Shown: in pieces, positions 1 to 7,498 of the stretch
Numbering within the stretch: the stretch's first letter is position 1
How the letters are laid out: each line of letters begins with the position of its first letter
DNA from: Chromatiaceae bacterium
GTDB taxonomy: Bacteria > Pseudomonadota > Gammaproteobacteria > Chromatiales > Chromatiaceae
Direction of reading: 5' to 3'
Assembly: GCA_007693535.1 (NCBI GenBank)
Contig: REDK01000111.1
Coordinates: 1-64,000 of the forward strand
DNA: 64,000 nucleotides
The notes under the pieces: generated by a model
What the model was told of the DNA's origin: nothing
Seen by the model: the letters and a program-made list of their open reading frames with translations, nothing else
Database searches by the model: none
Program-made: the position numbers and the translations under genes

Positions 1-566
1 AACTTCGGCGGAATCTCGATCATCGCCTTGTTGATGAGGACGGCGACTGGATTCAGGTCGCTCGCGTAAGACTCAAGCCCGAGCCGCTGCGCCTCTAACG
101 GCAGGGCGCCGCCCCCCGCGAAGGGATAATGAAAGGCGGGCAGCTTGTCCGGATCGAACAGCTCCGAGGCCTGCGGATGGTCCTTGTTGATCTCGCAGGT
201 TTCCCGCCAGGACTTGCGGATTTCGGATCTGGCCTTCTCCAGCACGGTCTCGTTGGTAGTGTTCTCCCACTGCACGAGGTCCTCGATCAGGCTGAACAGG
301 CGCTTCCGGCTCGCGGCCCAACTGGCCTTGAGGTTGCCCGGCGGGATTTCGCCGGGATGCTCCAGCTCCCACTTCCATGACGGGTCGTTGACCATCTGCG
401 AGAAAATCACCGCCCGCGCCGCGGCCAGGGGCCGTCGCGCCCACCAGAGATGCAAGGTGCTCGGATGGCCGTGCCGGATCGATTTCTCGCGCGCCGCCGC
501 GACGTTGATGGCGTCGAGGGGCAACGCGACTTCGATCAGCTTTTTCGGGGCCTTCACGGATTCCAT
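1..566 (-). CDS. DUF1156-type DNA methyltransferase (DrmMI-like), C-terminus beyond window
   Basis: The open frame starts at ATG 566-564 and runs off the left edge, giving about 188 residues. The N-terminus carries the DUF1156 signature ([14 protein letters not shown], then [18 protein letters not shown]), followed by a SAM-binding motif ([13 protein letters not shown]) and [11 protein letters not shown]. Proteins of this family are large N6-adenine or related DNA methyltransferases in phage-defence operons. It lies downstream of the SNF2-type helicase gene on the same strand, with a toxin-antitoxin pair in between. In class 1 DISARM, DrmMI would mark host DNA as self. The catalytic NPP[YF/W] motif would lie outside the window, so activity cannot be judged. 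A related DUF1156/DUF499 defence cluster is an alternative context. Confidence 0.8.
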   Translation of the reverse strand, partial: MESVKAPKKLIEVALPLDAINVAAAREKSIRHGHPSTLHLWWARRPLAAARAVIFSQMVNDPSWKWELEHPGEIPPGNLKASWAASRKRLFSLIEDLVQWENTTNETVLEKARSEIRKSWRETCEINKDHPQASELFDPDKLPAFHYPFAGGGALPLEAQRLGLESYASDLNPVAVLINKAMIEIPPK

Positions 567-607
567 GTTCGTTCCTGGTTTGTTACTGCCTCGAAGGTCG
601 ATGGCGA

Positions 608-841
608 TCATTCATCTCCAGGCAGTGGTGTGCGCTTGGGGACCCGATCGAGGATGGCTCGAAAGGCATCGGCATCCGCGCGTTGCGCTCGGGCGCGAAG
701 GTAGGTCTCCGCGGTGAGCGCGGAAATCTTCTCGGCTACGGCCGTGGCGACGAATTGATCCACAGGAACGCCTTCCTGATCGGCGATCTCCTGAAGGTGG
801 CGCTGCAGGGAGTTGGGAAGGGTCAGGTTGATGGTCGTCAC
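608..841 (-). CDS. Small antitoxin partnered with PIN-domain toxin
   Basis: A 77-residue protein starting at GTG 841-839, chosen because a clear AGGAG lies five bases upstream and because the GTG overlaps the stop of the preceding PIN gene. The N-terminal stretch [12 protein letters not shown] resembles the ribbon of CopG/RHH antitoxins, followed by a helical region with many Ala and Arg. It probably binds its own operator and neutralises the PIN ribonuclease. The order is toxin first, antitoxin second, the reverse of most VapBC pairs. The pair sits between the helicase and methyltransferase genes of the defence operon. Confidence 0.65.
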   Translation of the reverse strand: MTTINLTLPNSLQRHLQEIADQEGVPVDQFVATAVAEKISALTAETYLRARAQRADADAFRAILDRVPKRTPLPGDE

Positions 842-1263
842 GATAGCTCCTCCAGCAAGGTCTTGGGAGATATGACATCGATACCGAACAGGGACGCCGG
901 GCGAAAGTCCTTGGCGTTGAATGTCACGATCCGTGAGGCTTGCGCCGCGACGGCAAGCTCCAAGACTAAATCGTCTTTGGCATCCGGAAGGCAAGGGCGC
1001 CAAAGGAAATAGATGGCTTGGAAATCGGCCATTGCACACAGTTGATCAAGCACGATGTCGATATCGTTGCCGGGCAGATCGAGCATGGCCTGATTGCGCT
1101 TCAGAACGTCTTCGTACTCGAACAGCAGCGGCGTTGAGAGCACCAGTTGGACTCGACCGTCCAGAACGGCCCGCAATACCTGGTGGGAGCATCCACTGGC
1201 GGAATACAAGCCGGCGTAGAGCACATTGGTATCGAGAACGATCCGCGGCGGACTCTCAGGCAT
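838..1263 (-). CDS. PIN-domain toxin (VapC-like ribonuclease)
   Basis: A 141-residue PIN-domain protein. The first acidic residue is in IVLDTNVLYAG near the N-terminus, a second cluster is in LPDAKDDLVLELAV around residue 93-106, and the strand IVTFNAKDF lies near the C-terminus. This is the order expected for the four-acid PIN nuclease site. Family members are toxin RNases that cut tRNA or rRNA. The stop codon overlaps the GTG of the downstream antitoxin (GTGA), so the two are translationally coupled. It begins about 30 bases after the helicase gene ends, so it may be co-transcribed with the defence genes and act as an addiction or suicide arm. Confidence 0.75.
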   Translation of the reverse strand: MPESPPRIVLDTNVLYAGLYSASGCSHQVLRAVLDGRVQLVLSTPLLFEYEDVLKRNQAMLDLPGNDIDIVLDQLCAMADFQAIYFLWRPCLPDAKDDLVLELAVAAQASRIVTFNAKDFRPASLFGIDVISPKTLLEELS

Positions 1264-1296
1264 TGGCCTGTTCCGGGTTTCTGCTGGTGGGCCTTA

Positions 1297-4200
1297 TCAT
1301 GGCTGATTCGCCGCGCGAGCCAGTAGCTCGCCCAGGTTGAAGTTGATGGACGCAACGCCCCAGCCGGGCTCGCTTTGGAAGGGATTGCGGATGTAGTACG
1401 GGCCTTCGGCGCGATCGTCCTCATGAACCAGCACGACGGCCAGGACGAACTTCTCGCCCTGATTGGAGGCATAGAGCATCTCGTTGCGGGTCACGGTGAC
1501 GGTGCTCGCGCCCTTCACCCGCCCCTTCACCTCGATATGCCGGGGATCGGGAAGCTTACCGTCGATGGCGGGCGGATAGGCGGACAGGTCCCAGCCGCAT
1601 TGTTCGGCGGAGACATCGACCACACGGCAGCCCCGCGCCTCCTCAGCCTGCCGTACCGCGTCCATGGCAATCCGCTCGATGCGCGAGCGCGCCTGCGCAT
1701 CGGCGGCAAAAGTCGCCGCGATGGTATCGATCGGCTCCTCGCCGCGCAGCCTGTTCATCAGGCCCGCAGGAACGATCAGCGCCGCACCCAGCACAACCGG
1801 GGTGCAGCTTACGACGTGGCGCATGGACTGGAGCTCCTTCTTGCGGCTCTCCAGGCGACTACCGAGGTCGGCAATCGTGCGCTCGACGTTTTGCAGATTG
1901 AGCCGGATATCCTTGCCCGCTTCCCCGTCCTCCTTGAGCTTCATCCACCGGTCCTGCCAGAAGGCGATCTCCTTGCTGAGACGCTCATGGACAGCGGCAA
2001 GGGTCTTATCGATGTGGCCGATACTGCGGTGCGCGACTTCCTTGTAGTGCTGGGGAACCAGGGTTTGGGCGGCGAGGGCGAGTGCACATCCTTCCTGTCC
2101 CGAAGCGATCCAGGGCGCGGCCAGGGTTTCGGCCAGCAATGGGTATTCAGCCTCCGGGAGAGGCTCCAAGTCGAGATGCGGTGCCCATCCCGCAAAATCG
2201 GTCTTGCCGTCTGCGCCGACGCGCACGAATTGCAGGCGCTTGGAGAGCACTGTACCGTCGCCGGATTTGATCTCGTGGGTCAGCAGGAAAAGAAGAGCGG
2301 GATCGAGGCCCTCGTCCGCCGGATCGATCAGGATGGCCCCCTGGCGCAGCAGGTTGGCGTACTGCTCCAGGAGCATGTCGGTCATCGAGAGCATCAGCGG
2401 ATGGCCCGGATGCATCAGCACGGCGCGCTCGATCCCCGGCTTATCCATGGGCTGGATCGCATCGCGCTCGAAACAGATCCGGCTATAGCGCTTCACCACC
2501 GGCTCGTGATCGCGCCGGTTGCGCCCGGTGATGCGGCGGTCGCGCTCGCGGATCGCCGCCGGGACGTGGGTGATCTCGAAGCGCCCGGCCTCGCGCGGAT
2601 GGGCGGTGCCGCCGAGGGCATCGAGGGCCTTGCCGAAGAAGGCTCGCACGAAAAACGGCTGCAAGCGGCGCGCCTCGGCCTTGTCCATCTCCTCCTTGAC
2701 CGCGAAAAGACGCTCCGCGCTCATCGTCTCCTGGGCAAGGGCGTTGCGGTTCAGCAGGGATTTGAGGTGATCGTGATCGAGCGCCATGTCGATTTTCTGG
2801 CTCAGACGATCCCGAACGTCTTGACGGTCCCCGTAGCGGATCGCCTCCATCAGCAGGTCCTTGAGGCTCGTCTCCTCGAAGACCTCGCCGAGAATGTCGA
2901 AGACGCGGCCCTTGAGCGCCTGGCTTTCGACTTCGAGCTTCATCAGCAGGCGGTGATAAACGTCGCCTTCGCGGGTCTCCTTGGCAACGAGGTTCCAGAG
3001 ATGGCAGACCTCGCGCTGTCCGATGCGGTGAATCCGTCCGAAGCGCTGCTCCAGGCGGTTGGGGTTCCAAGGCAGGTCGTAATTCACCATCAGGTTGGCG
3101 TTCTGGAGGTTCACGCCCTCCCCTGCGGCATCGGTCGCCACCAGAATGCGCACGTCGGGATCGGAGCGGAACAGCGCTTGAAGGCGGCGGCGCTCGTCGC
3201 GGTGCGTCCCGCCGTGAATGGTGATGATGGCGTCGGGATTGCCGAGCACGCCCGCGATCTTGCCGCGCAGATAGTTGAGCGTGTCGCGGTGCTCGGAAAA
3301 GATGATGAGCTTGCGCTGCCGCCCGGCAGCATCGCGCATCTCCGGATTGTTCTGGAGGATTTGCGAAAGCTCGTCCCACTTGCGGTCCTGACCCGAGGTA
3401 ACGACCGCCTTGGCCTGCTTCTCCAGGCCATTGAGAATGATGATTTCGGCCTCCAGCTCCGCGACGGTCTTGGCGGCGGTGGCCTGGTCGATCAGGGTCT
3501 CCTCTAACCCCTCCTGCTCTTCGGCGGTGAGATCGTCGTCGTCATCGGGGATATCGCCGAGGGTCTCGGCGCGGGCCTGCTTACCCTTGATCCCGAGCTT
3601 CTCGTCGCGCAACCGACTTTCCAGCCGCTCGCGGCGGCGCTTGAGTGACTGGAAGATCGCCTCCGGGCTGGAGGCGAGACGGCGTTGCAGGGCGGTGAGC
3701 GCGAAGCCGATGGAGCCTTTGCGTGGGCCTTTGAGCTGGTCAGCCTTGCCCATCTCTTCCTTAACGTAAGCGGTCACGGCTTCATAGAGTGCGGACTCGA
3801 TCTTCGACAGCTCGTAGTTGACGGTGTAGGCCCGGCGCTCCGGAAACAGCGGCGTGCCGTCGAACTTCACCAGCTCTTCCTTGACCATGCGGCGCATCAG
3901 GTCGGAGGGATCGACCTTGTGCACGCCGTCTCGGAACTTACCGTAGAACCGGTCGGAGTCGAGCAGCGACAGGAAAAGCTGGAAGTCCGCTTCCTTGCCG
4001 TTGTGGGGCGTGGCCGTCATCAGCAGGAGATGCCGGACATGCGCGCCGAGCTTCTCGGCAAAGCGGAACCGTCCAGTCTTCTCCAGCTTCGATCCGAAAT
4101 AATGGGCGGCGAGCTTATGGGCCTCGTCGAAGACGGCCAGGTCCCATCCCGGTGCGCACAGCTTGTCCTGAAGTTCTTCGTTGCGGGCAATCTGGTCGAG

Positions 4201-4812
4201 CCGCACGATCAATCGCGGGAAGTCATCGAAGGGATTGCCGCTCGGCGAGGTCTGCTCCAGCAAGGAGGAGTAGATGTGAAACTCGAGCCCGAATTTCTCG
4301 TACAGCTCGTCACGCCATTGCTCGACCAGACTCCCCGGAGCGACGATCAGGATGCGGTGCGAGTCCGCGCGCATGATGAGCTCGCGGATGTAAAGCCCGG
4401 CCATGATGGTCTTGCCCGCGCCGGGATCGTCGGCCAGGACGTAGCGCAACGGCTGACGCGGCAGCAGGGATTCGTAAACAGCGGTGATCTGATGCGGCAA
4501 CGGCTCGACGTTCGAGCTGTGCACGGCCATCATGGGATCGAAGAGAAAGGCGAGGTCGATGCGTTTGGCCTCGCAGGCGAGCTGGAAGGTAGCGCCGTCG
4601 CCATCGAAGGCAAACGGACGCTCGGCGGTGGCGATCTCGACCGTGGCCTCGTCGTCGCGCGCGAGCAGGCGCTCTTTGATCGCGCCGTCGGGGGTCCGGT
4701 AGATGAGCTGGAGCGCCCCGTCCCCATGCGGAACCGTCGCCATGACCGACACGATCTGGCTGGCCTCGATGCCGGACAGGCTTTGCCCTACCGAGATGTC
4801 TTCGAGTTTCAT
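1297..4812 (-). CDS. SNF2-family helicase with C-terminal DUF3883-like domain (DrmD-like)
   Basis: A protein of 1171 residues. I place the start at ATG 4812-4810, preceded by GGGGAAGGA, rather than at the longer upstream Met. The SNF2 helicase core is intact: Walker A DDPGAGKT near residue 130, FDEAHKL near 230, [10 protein letters not shown] near 265, and the motif V/VI block ending [10 protein letters not shown] near 605. The last 110 residues contain [13 protein letters not shown], typical of DUF3883. In class 1 DISARM, DrmD is the SNF2-like protein encoded ahead of the DrmMI methyltransferase, as here. DrmA, DrmB and DrmC would be expected beyond the left edge. The long open frame on the opposite strand is a GC-rich shadow. 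Confidence 0.75.
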   Translation of the reverse strand: MKLEDISVGQSLSGIEASQIVSVMATVPHGDGALQLIYRTPDGAIKERLLARDDEATVEIATAERPFAFDGDGATFQLACEAKRIDLAFLFDPMMAVHSSNVEPLPHQITAVYESLLPRQPLRYVLADDPGAGKTIMAGLYIRELIMRADSHRILIVAPGSLVEQWRDELYEKFGLEFHIYSSLLEQTSPSGNPFDDFPRLIVRLDQIARNEELQDKLCAPGWDLAVFDEAHKLAAHYFGSKLEKTGRFRFAEKLGAHVRHLLLMTATPHNGKEADFQLFLSLLDSDRFYGKFRDGVHKVDPSDLMRRMVKEELVKFDGTPLFPERRAYTVNYELSKIESALYEAVTAYVKEEMGKADQLKGPRKGSIGFALTALQRRLASSPEAIFQSLKRRRERLESRLRDEKLGIKGKQARAETLGDIPDDDDDLTAEEQEGLEETLIDQATAAKTVAELEAEIIILNGLEKQAKAVVTSGQDRKWDELSQILQNNPEMRDAAGRQRKLIIFSEHRDTLNYLRGKIAGVLGNPDAIITIHGGTHRDERRRLQALFRSDPDVRILVATDAAGEGVNLQNANLMVNYDLPWNPNRLEQRFGRIHRIGQREVCHLWNLVAKETREGDVYHRLLMKLEVESQALKGRVFDILGEVFEETSLKDLLMEAIRYGDRQDVRDRLSQKIDMALDHDHLKSLLNRNALAQETMSAERLFAVKEEMDKAEARRLQPFFVRAFFGKALDALGGTAHPREAGRFEITHVPAAIRERDRRITGRNRRDHEPVVKRYSRICFERDAIQPMDKPGIERAVLMHPGHPLMLSMTDMLLEQYANLLRQGAILIDPADEGLDPALLFLLTHEIKSGDGTVLSKRLQFVRVGADGKTDFAGWAPHLDLEPLPEAEYPLLAETLAAPWIASGQEGCALALAAQTLVPQHYKEVAHRSIGHIDKTLAAVHERLSKEIAFWQDRWMKLKEDGEAGKDIRLNLQNVERTIADLGSRLESRKKELQSMRHVVSCTPVVLGAALIVPAGLMNRLRGEEPIDTIAATFAADAQARSRIERIAMDAVRQAEEARGCRVVDVSAEQCGWDLSAYPPAIDGKLPDPRHIEVKGRVKGASTVTVTRNEMLYASNQGEKFVLAVVLVHEDDRAEGPYYIRNPFQSEPGWGVASINFNLGELLARAANQP

Positions 4813-4986
4813 GGGTCCTTCCCCGGTTCGTCTCCCGAGAGTTTCCGCGCCTGACACGGCACGTTAAACCCCCGGGAACCAAATTGCACATAACCTCTTC
4901 ACCATCAAGCAAAGAAGGGGCATTGTTCACGGCGACACGCCGCCTCGGGCAAGGCTCATGATCGCCGACCGCCTCGGCCTGCCCTG

Positions 4987-5310
4987 TTACGACTGCCCCG
5001 CACGCTGCACGCTGAAGGAGACGCCCTCATGCGCCTTCAGATGCGCGACCACGGCGAAGAGGTTGTCGGCGCGGGGGTTCCCTTGCTCGCTGAGCATCCG
5101 CATCAGGCTCTTCGGGCTCTTGTGCAGCTGCGCCCCGAGCTGTTCGAACCCGACGGTCGCGTTGACGTAGTCGCGCAGGAGGACCTTGCCGGTGTCGAGA
5201 TCGGCATTCAGAAAGGCATCGAGGGCCTCTTCCAGCAAGGCGACCCGAAACTCCGGATCACGCTCGGCGCGGGCCTTGACGGTATCTTTGAAATTTCTGG
5301 TGAGTGCCAT
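4987..5310 (-). CDS. HigA-like addiction-module antitoxin
   Basis: A 107-residue DNA-binding antitoxin of the addiction-module antidote family. The N-terminus is acidic and helical (EFRVALLEEALDAFL). The helix-turn-helix region reads VGFEQLGAQLHKSPKSLMRM, followed by GNPRADNLFAVVAHL, the usual order in HigA-like antidotes paired with Gp49-like toxins. It starts at ATG 5310-5308 with GGAGGG just upstream, and that site lies in the tail that the upstream toxin would normally occupy. It should repress its own promoter ahead of the toxin gene and neutralise the toxin. Confidence 0.75.
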   Translation of the reverse strand: MALTRNFKDTVKARAERDPEFRVALLEEALDAFLNADLDTGKVLLRDYVNATVGFEQLGAQLHKSPKSLMRMLSEQGNPRADNLFAVVAHLKAHEGVSFSVQRAGQS

Positions 5311-5365
5311 GGCATCACCCTCCTTGCTGCTTACGGTGTTTGTAGTCCTGCCAGTACGCCCTGGC

Positions 5366-5644
5366 CTAGTCGATGTCGCGCTGTTGGCGCGTTTTCGTCC
5401 CGCCCACGAGCAGGATCACGAGCCGTTGCCCGTCCTGCCCGAAATACACCCGGTATCCGGGGCCGAAATCGATCCGCCGCTCGGAGACGCCCGCCCCGAC
5501 CGGCTTCACGTCCCCGAAATTCCCGGTCTCGATGTGGGCAATCGCCGCCCGGACCTTCGCCGCGGCCCGCGCATCGAGGCCCTCGAACCACGTACCGAAG
5601 GGACACGCGCCGTCAATCGTCTCGTACTCGACGACCGCGATCAT
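5366..5644 (-). CDS. HigB/RelE-ParE superfamily toxin, shortened by an in-frame amber stop
   Basis: A 92-residue RelE/ParE-fold protein: a conserved N-terminal strand, ARAAAKVRAAIAHIETGNFG, RRIDFGPGYRVYFGQDG, then GGTKTRQQRDID. Related toxins continue with a short helix A-x-x-YW-x-DY-x-x-R. Here the reading frame after the TAG at 5366-5368 goes on to encode ARAYWQDYKHRKQQGG and stops at 5315-5317, just before the antitoxin start. The ancestral gene was therefore about 17 codons longer. The cut removes part of the C-terminal helix near the RNase surface, so the toxin may be weakened, inactive, or made full length by occasional readthrough. Confidence 0.7.
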   Translation of the reverse strand: MIAVVEYETIDGACPFGTWFEGLDARAAAKVRAAIAHIETGNFGDVKPVGAGVSERRIDFGPGYRVYFGQDGQRLVILLVGGTKTRQQRDID

Positions 5645-5682
5645 AACGTATAGTCACGTATAAGTTACCTTTGCACAATCAG
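5645..5682 (-). promoter_or_regulatory. Candidate promoter/operator of the toxin-antitoxin pair
   Basis: Two direct ACGTATA heptamers at 5646-5652 and 5656-5662 are spaced one helical turn apart immediately upstream of the toxin start codon. The AT-rich segment could also hold the -10 region of a near-leaderless promoter, with TTGTGC further upstream. Paired sites at this position fit autorepression by the antitoxin. This is inference from position and repetition only. Confidence 0.4.
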
Positions 5683-6222
5683 AAAACACCTCCTCCGGCC
5701 CTTCAATTCCGGGAGGCGCTCCGAGCACCGCGCGCGCGCAGGATTCCGGGGTCCGGGTTCAACGGCCTGTCTCGTTTGTAGTGGTTCAATGAAAACGGAC
5801 ACCCAGCAACCGCCGCAGCTCCGGCAGCATCATGGTCCAGGCCGCTTGCGGACCGCCTTTGCCAACCTTGAAGCCGAAGCAGGCAAGGCGTTCGCGGGGG
5901 ATTTCTGTGAACACTGACTGCCGATTGGCGCGATGGTCGATCTGCAGCTGCCTGATGCTGCGTGAAGGCGCGCGAGCATCGAGAACGCCTTGCGCCCAGC
6001 CGGCCGACGCCGGCGCCGGGCGCTCGGGAGCGGTGCCCTTGGCACGCGCCCGCGCCCGCGTCGACGGCGCGGGGCCGGGGCGCTAGAGTTCTGCGGCCTG
6101 CTGGCACCTTTATCGTAAGGATGCAGTCGTAGACGCAACTGCTATAGTGTTGCGCAAGGCCTCGGCACCGGCCGCGCGCGTCGACCGGTTCCCTCCATCC
6201 TATATTCTTTGAGGAGTCGATC
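5683..6222. other. Intergenic region upstream of hypB, with one gene remnant
   Basis: No intact gene is visible. The minus strand holds a decayed C-terminal fragment (5786-5960). A short imperfect inverted repeat GCAAC/GTTGC surrounds TATAGT near 6135-6153 and could be a promoter for hypB, but no good -35 element is present. A Shine-Dalgarno GAGGAG lies just before the hypB ATG. Confidence 0.4.
5786..5960 (-). pseudogene. C-terminal remnant, possibly of a transposase or other mobile gene
   Basis: A minus-strand frame without a plausible start reads IRQLQIDHRANRQSVF, then EIPRERLACFGFKVGKGG, and ends LRRLLGVRFH at a TGA (5786-5788). Its composition is that of a real protein rather than shadow sequence, and it looks like the end of a longer ORF whose N-terminal part is lost. 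I cannot name the family with certainty; a transposase tail is a guess. Confidence 0.3.
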
Positions 6223-7290
6223 ATGTGCGACACCTGCGGCTGCAACATCACCCCCGGCAACGCGCATCTGGTGCGCCCGGACGGACCCCATGGACACACC
6301 GCCGACGGCCGCGCCGCGGTCGAGGTCCTGCAGGGACTGCTGGGCGCCAATGACCATCAGGCGGCCCACAATCGCGAGCACTTCGACGATCTGGGGGTCC
6401 TGGCGATCAACCTGATGTCCTCGCCCGGGGCAGGCAAGACCAGCCTGCTGGAGGCCACCATCGAGGCGCTCGGTACGGAGCTGCGCATCGCCGTCATCGA
6501 GGGCGACCTAGAGACCGAGAACGACGCCGAGCGCATCCGCGCCAAGGGCGTCCCAGCGATCCAGATCGCCACCGGCAGCGCCTGTCACCTAGATGCCCAC
6601 ATGGTGCATACGGCCCTGCACCGGCTCGATCTGGGCAGCATCGACGTCCTCTTCATCGAAAACGTCGGCAACCTGGTATGCCCGGCCAGCTTCGACCTCG
6701 GCCAGCATCGCAATGTGACCCTGCTGTCGGTGCCCGAGGGCGACGACAAACCCGCCAAGTATCCGGTGATGTTCCGCGCCGCCGACCTGGTGCTGCTGAC
6801 CAAGACCGATCTGCTGGCGGTACTCGACGAGTTCGAGCCGGCGCGGGCCGAGAGCTGTCTGCGGGCGCTGGCCAGTACCGCCCCGTTCCTGCCGGTGGTG
6901 GCCCGGCGCGGCCGCGAGGACCTGGCTGCCTGGCTCGACTGGCTGCACACCGAGGTGGCGGCGCAGCGCGCCCGCCGCGGCACCGGCGCAACCCTGCGCC
7001 CACGCATCCAGCCCGAGGGTCAGTCCTTGCCTGGGGCCGCGCACGCTGCGGGTCATCAGCACAGCCACGGCCACGGGCATGACCATCACCATGGACATGA
7101 CCATGACCACGCACACGGCCATCCTGGTCATCGGCATCCGCACGACCACGCGCACGCCCATCCGGACCATCGGCAGACCCACCATCACCCGCATCCCGGC
7201 GACGCCCCCACGCACGTAGCGTCACCGGATCAGCCTGGAGCCGAGCATCCGCATGCGCTGGGCCAGACGCATCCGCACCTACGGCCCTGA
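6223..7290 (+). CDS. hypB: Hydrogenase nickel incorporation GTPase HypB with C-terminal His-rich tail
   Basis: HypB delivers nickel to [NiFe]-hydrogenase large subunits, driven by GTP hydrolysis. The protein has 355 residues. The N-terminus MCDTCGC is the high-affinity Ni site (Cys2, Cys5, Cys7). The P-loop SSPGAGKTS lies near residues 66-74, followed by EGDLETENDAERI, ENVGNLVCPASFDLG and the G4-like LTKTDLL. From about residue 275 the last 81 residues contain 29 histidines. Most His-rich HypB proteins carry this store at the N-terminus, so a C-terminal position is unusual. A good GAGGAG ribosome site fixes the start. No other hyp or hydrogenase gene is in the window, so hypB is an orphan here. 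Confidence 0.93.
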   Translation: MCDTCGCNITPGNAHLVRPDGPHGHTADGRAAVEVLQGLLGANDHQAAHNREHFDDLGVLAINLMSSPGAGKTSLLEATIEALGTELRIAVIEGDLETENDAERIRAKGVPAIQIATGSACHLDAHMVHTALHRLDLGSIDVLFIENVGNLVCPASFDLGQHRNVTLLSVPEGDDKPAKYPVMFRAADLVLLTKTDLLAVLDEFEPARAESCLRALASTAPFLPVVARRGREDLAAWLDWLHTEVAAQRARRGTGATLRPRIQPEGQSLPGAAHAAGHQHSHGHGHDHHHGHDHDHAHGHPGHRHPHDHAHAHPDHRQTHHHPHPGDAPTHVASPDQPGAEHPHALGQTHPHLRP

Positions 7291-7446
7291 TCGATCCCCC
7301 GCTGCCGCAGTATCCTCCCTTGGCATCCGCCGCCTCCGCCACTCCGGCCATACACCACCAGGCTCGGTGATGCCGGCGGCGTTGCCAGCCCGAGCCCGGT
7401 GACAGCAACGCGGCGGCACAGAAAGCGCGACGCCCCTACCCGGGCC

Positions 7447-7476
7447 CCTGGCGGCTGACAAAAAAAGCCGGCCAGG
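7447..7476. terminator. Hairpin between convergent hypB and ptsP
   Basis: CCTGGC-GGCT can pair with AGCC-GGCCAGG across a loop rich in A (plus strand) or T (minus strand), with one bulged base. It sits between the ends of the converging hypB and ptsP genes, where a bidirectional terminator is expected. The U-tract lies in the loop rather than after the stem, so it is not a textbook terminator. Confidence 0.35.
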
Positions 7477-7498
7477 CGTTCGAGGATCGCACAGAGTC

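Noticed and set aside
1375-3507. 710-residue open frame on the strand opposite the SNF2 helicase
   Set aside because: GC-rich antisense shadow of the helicase gene; no ribosome site or domain, and composition tracks the codon structure of the real gene.
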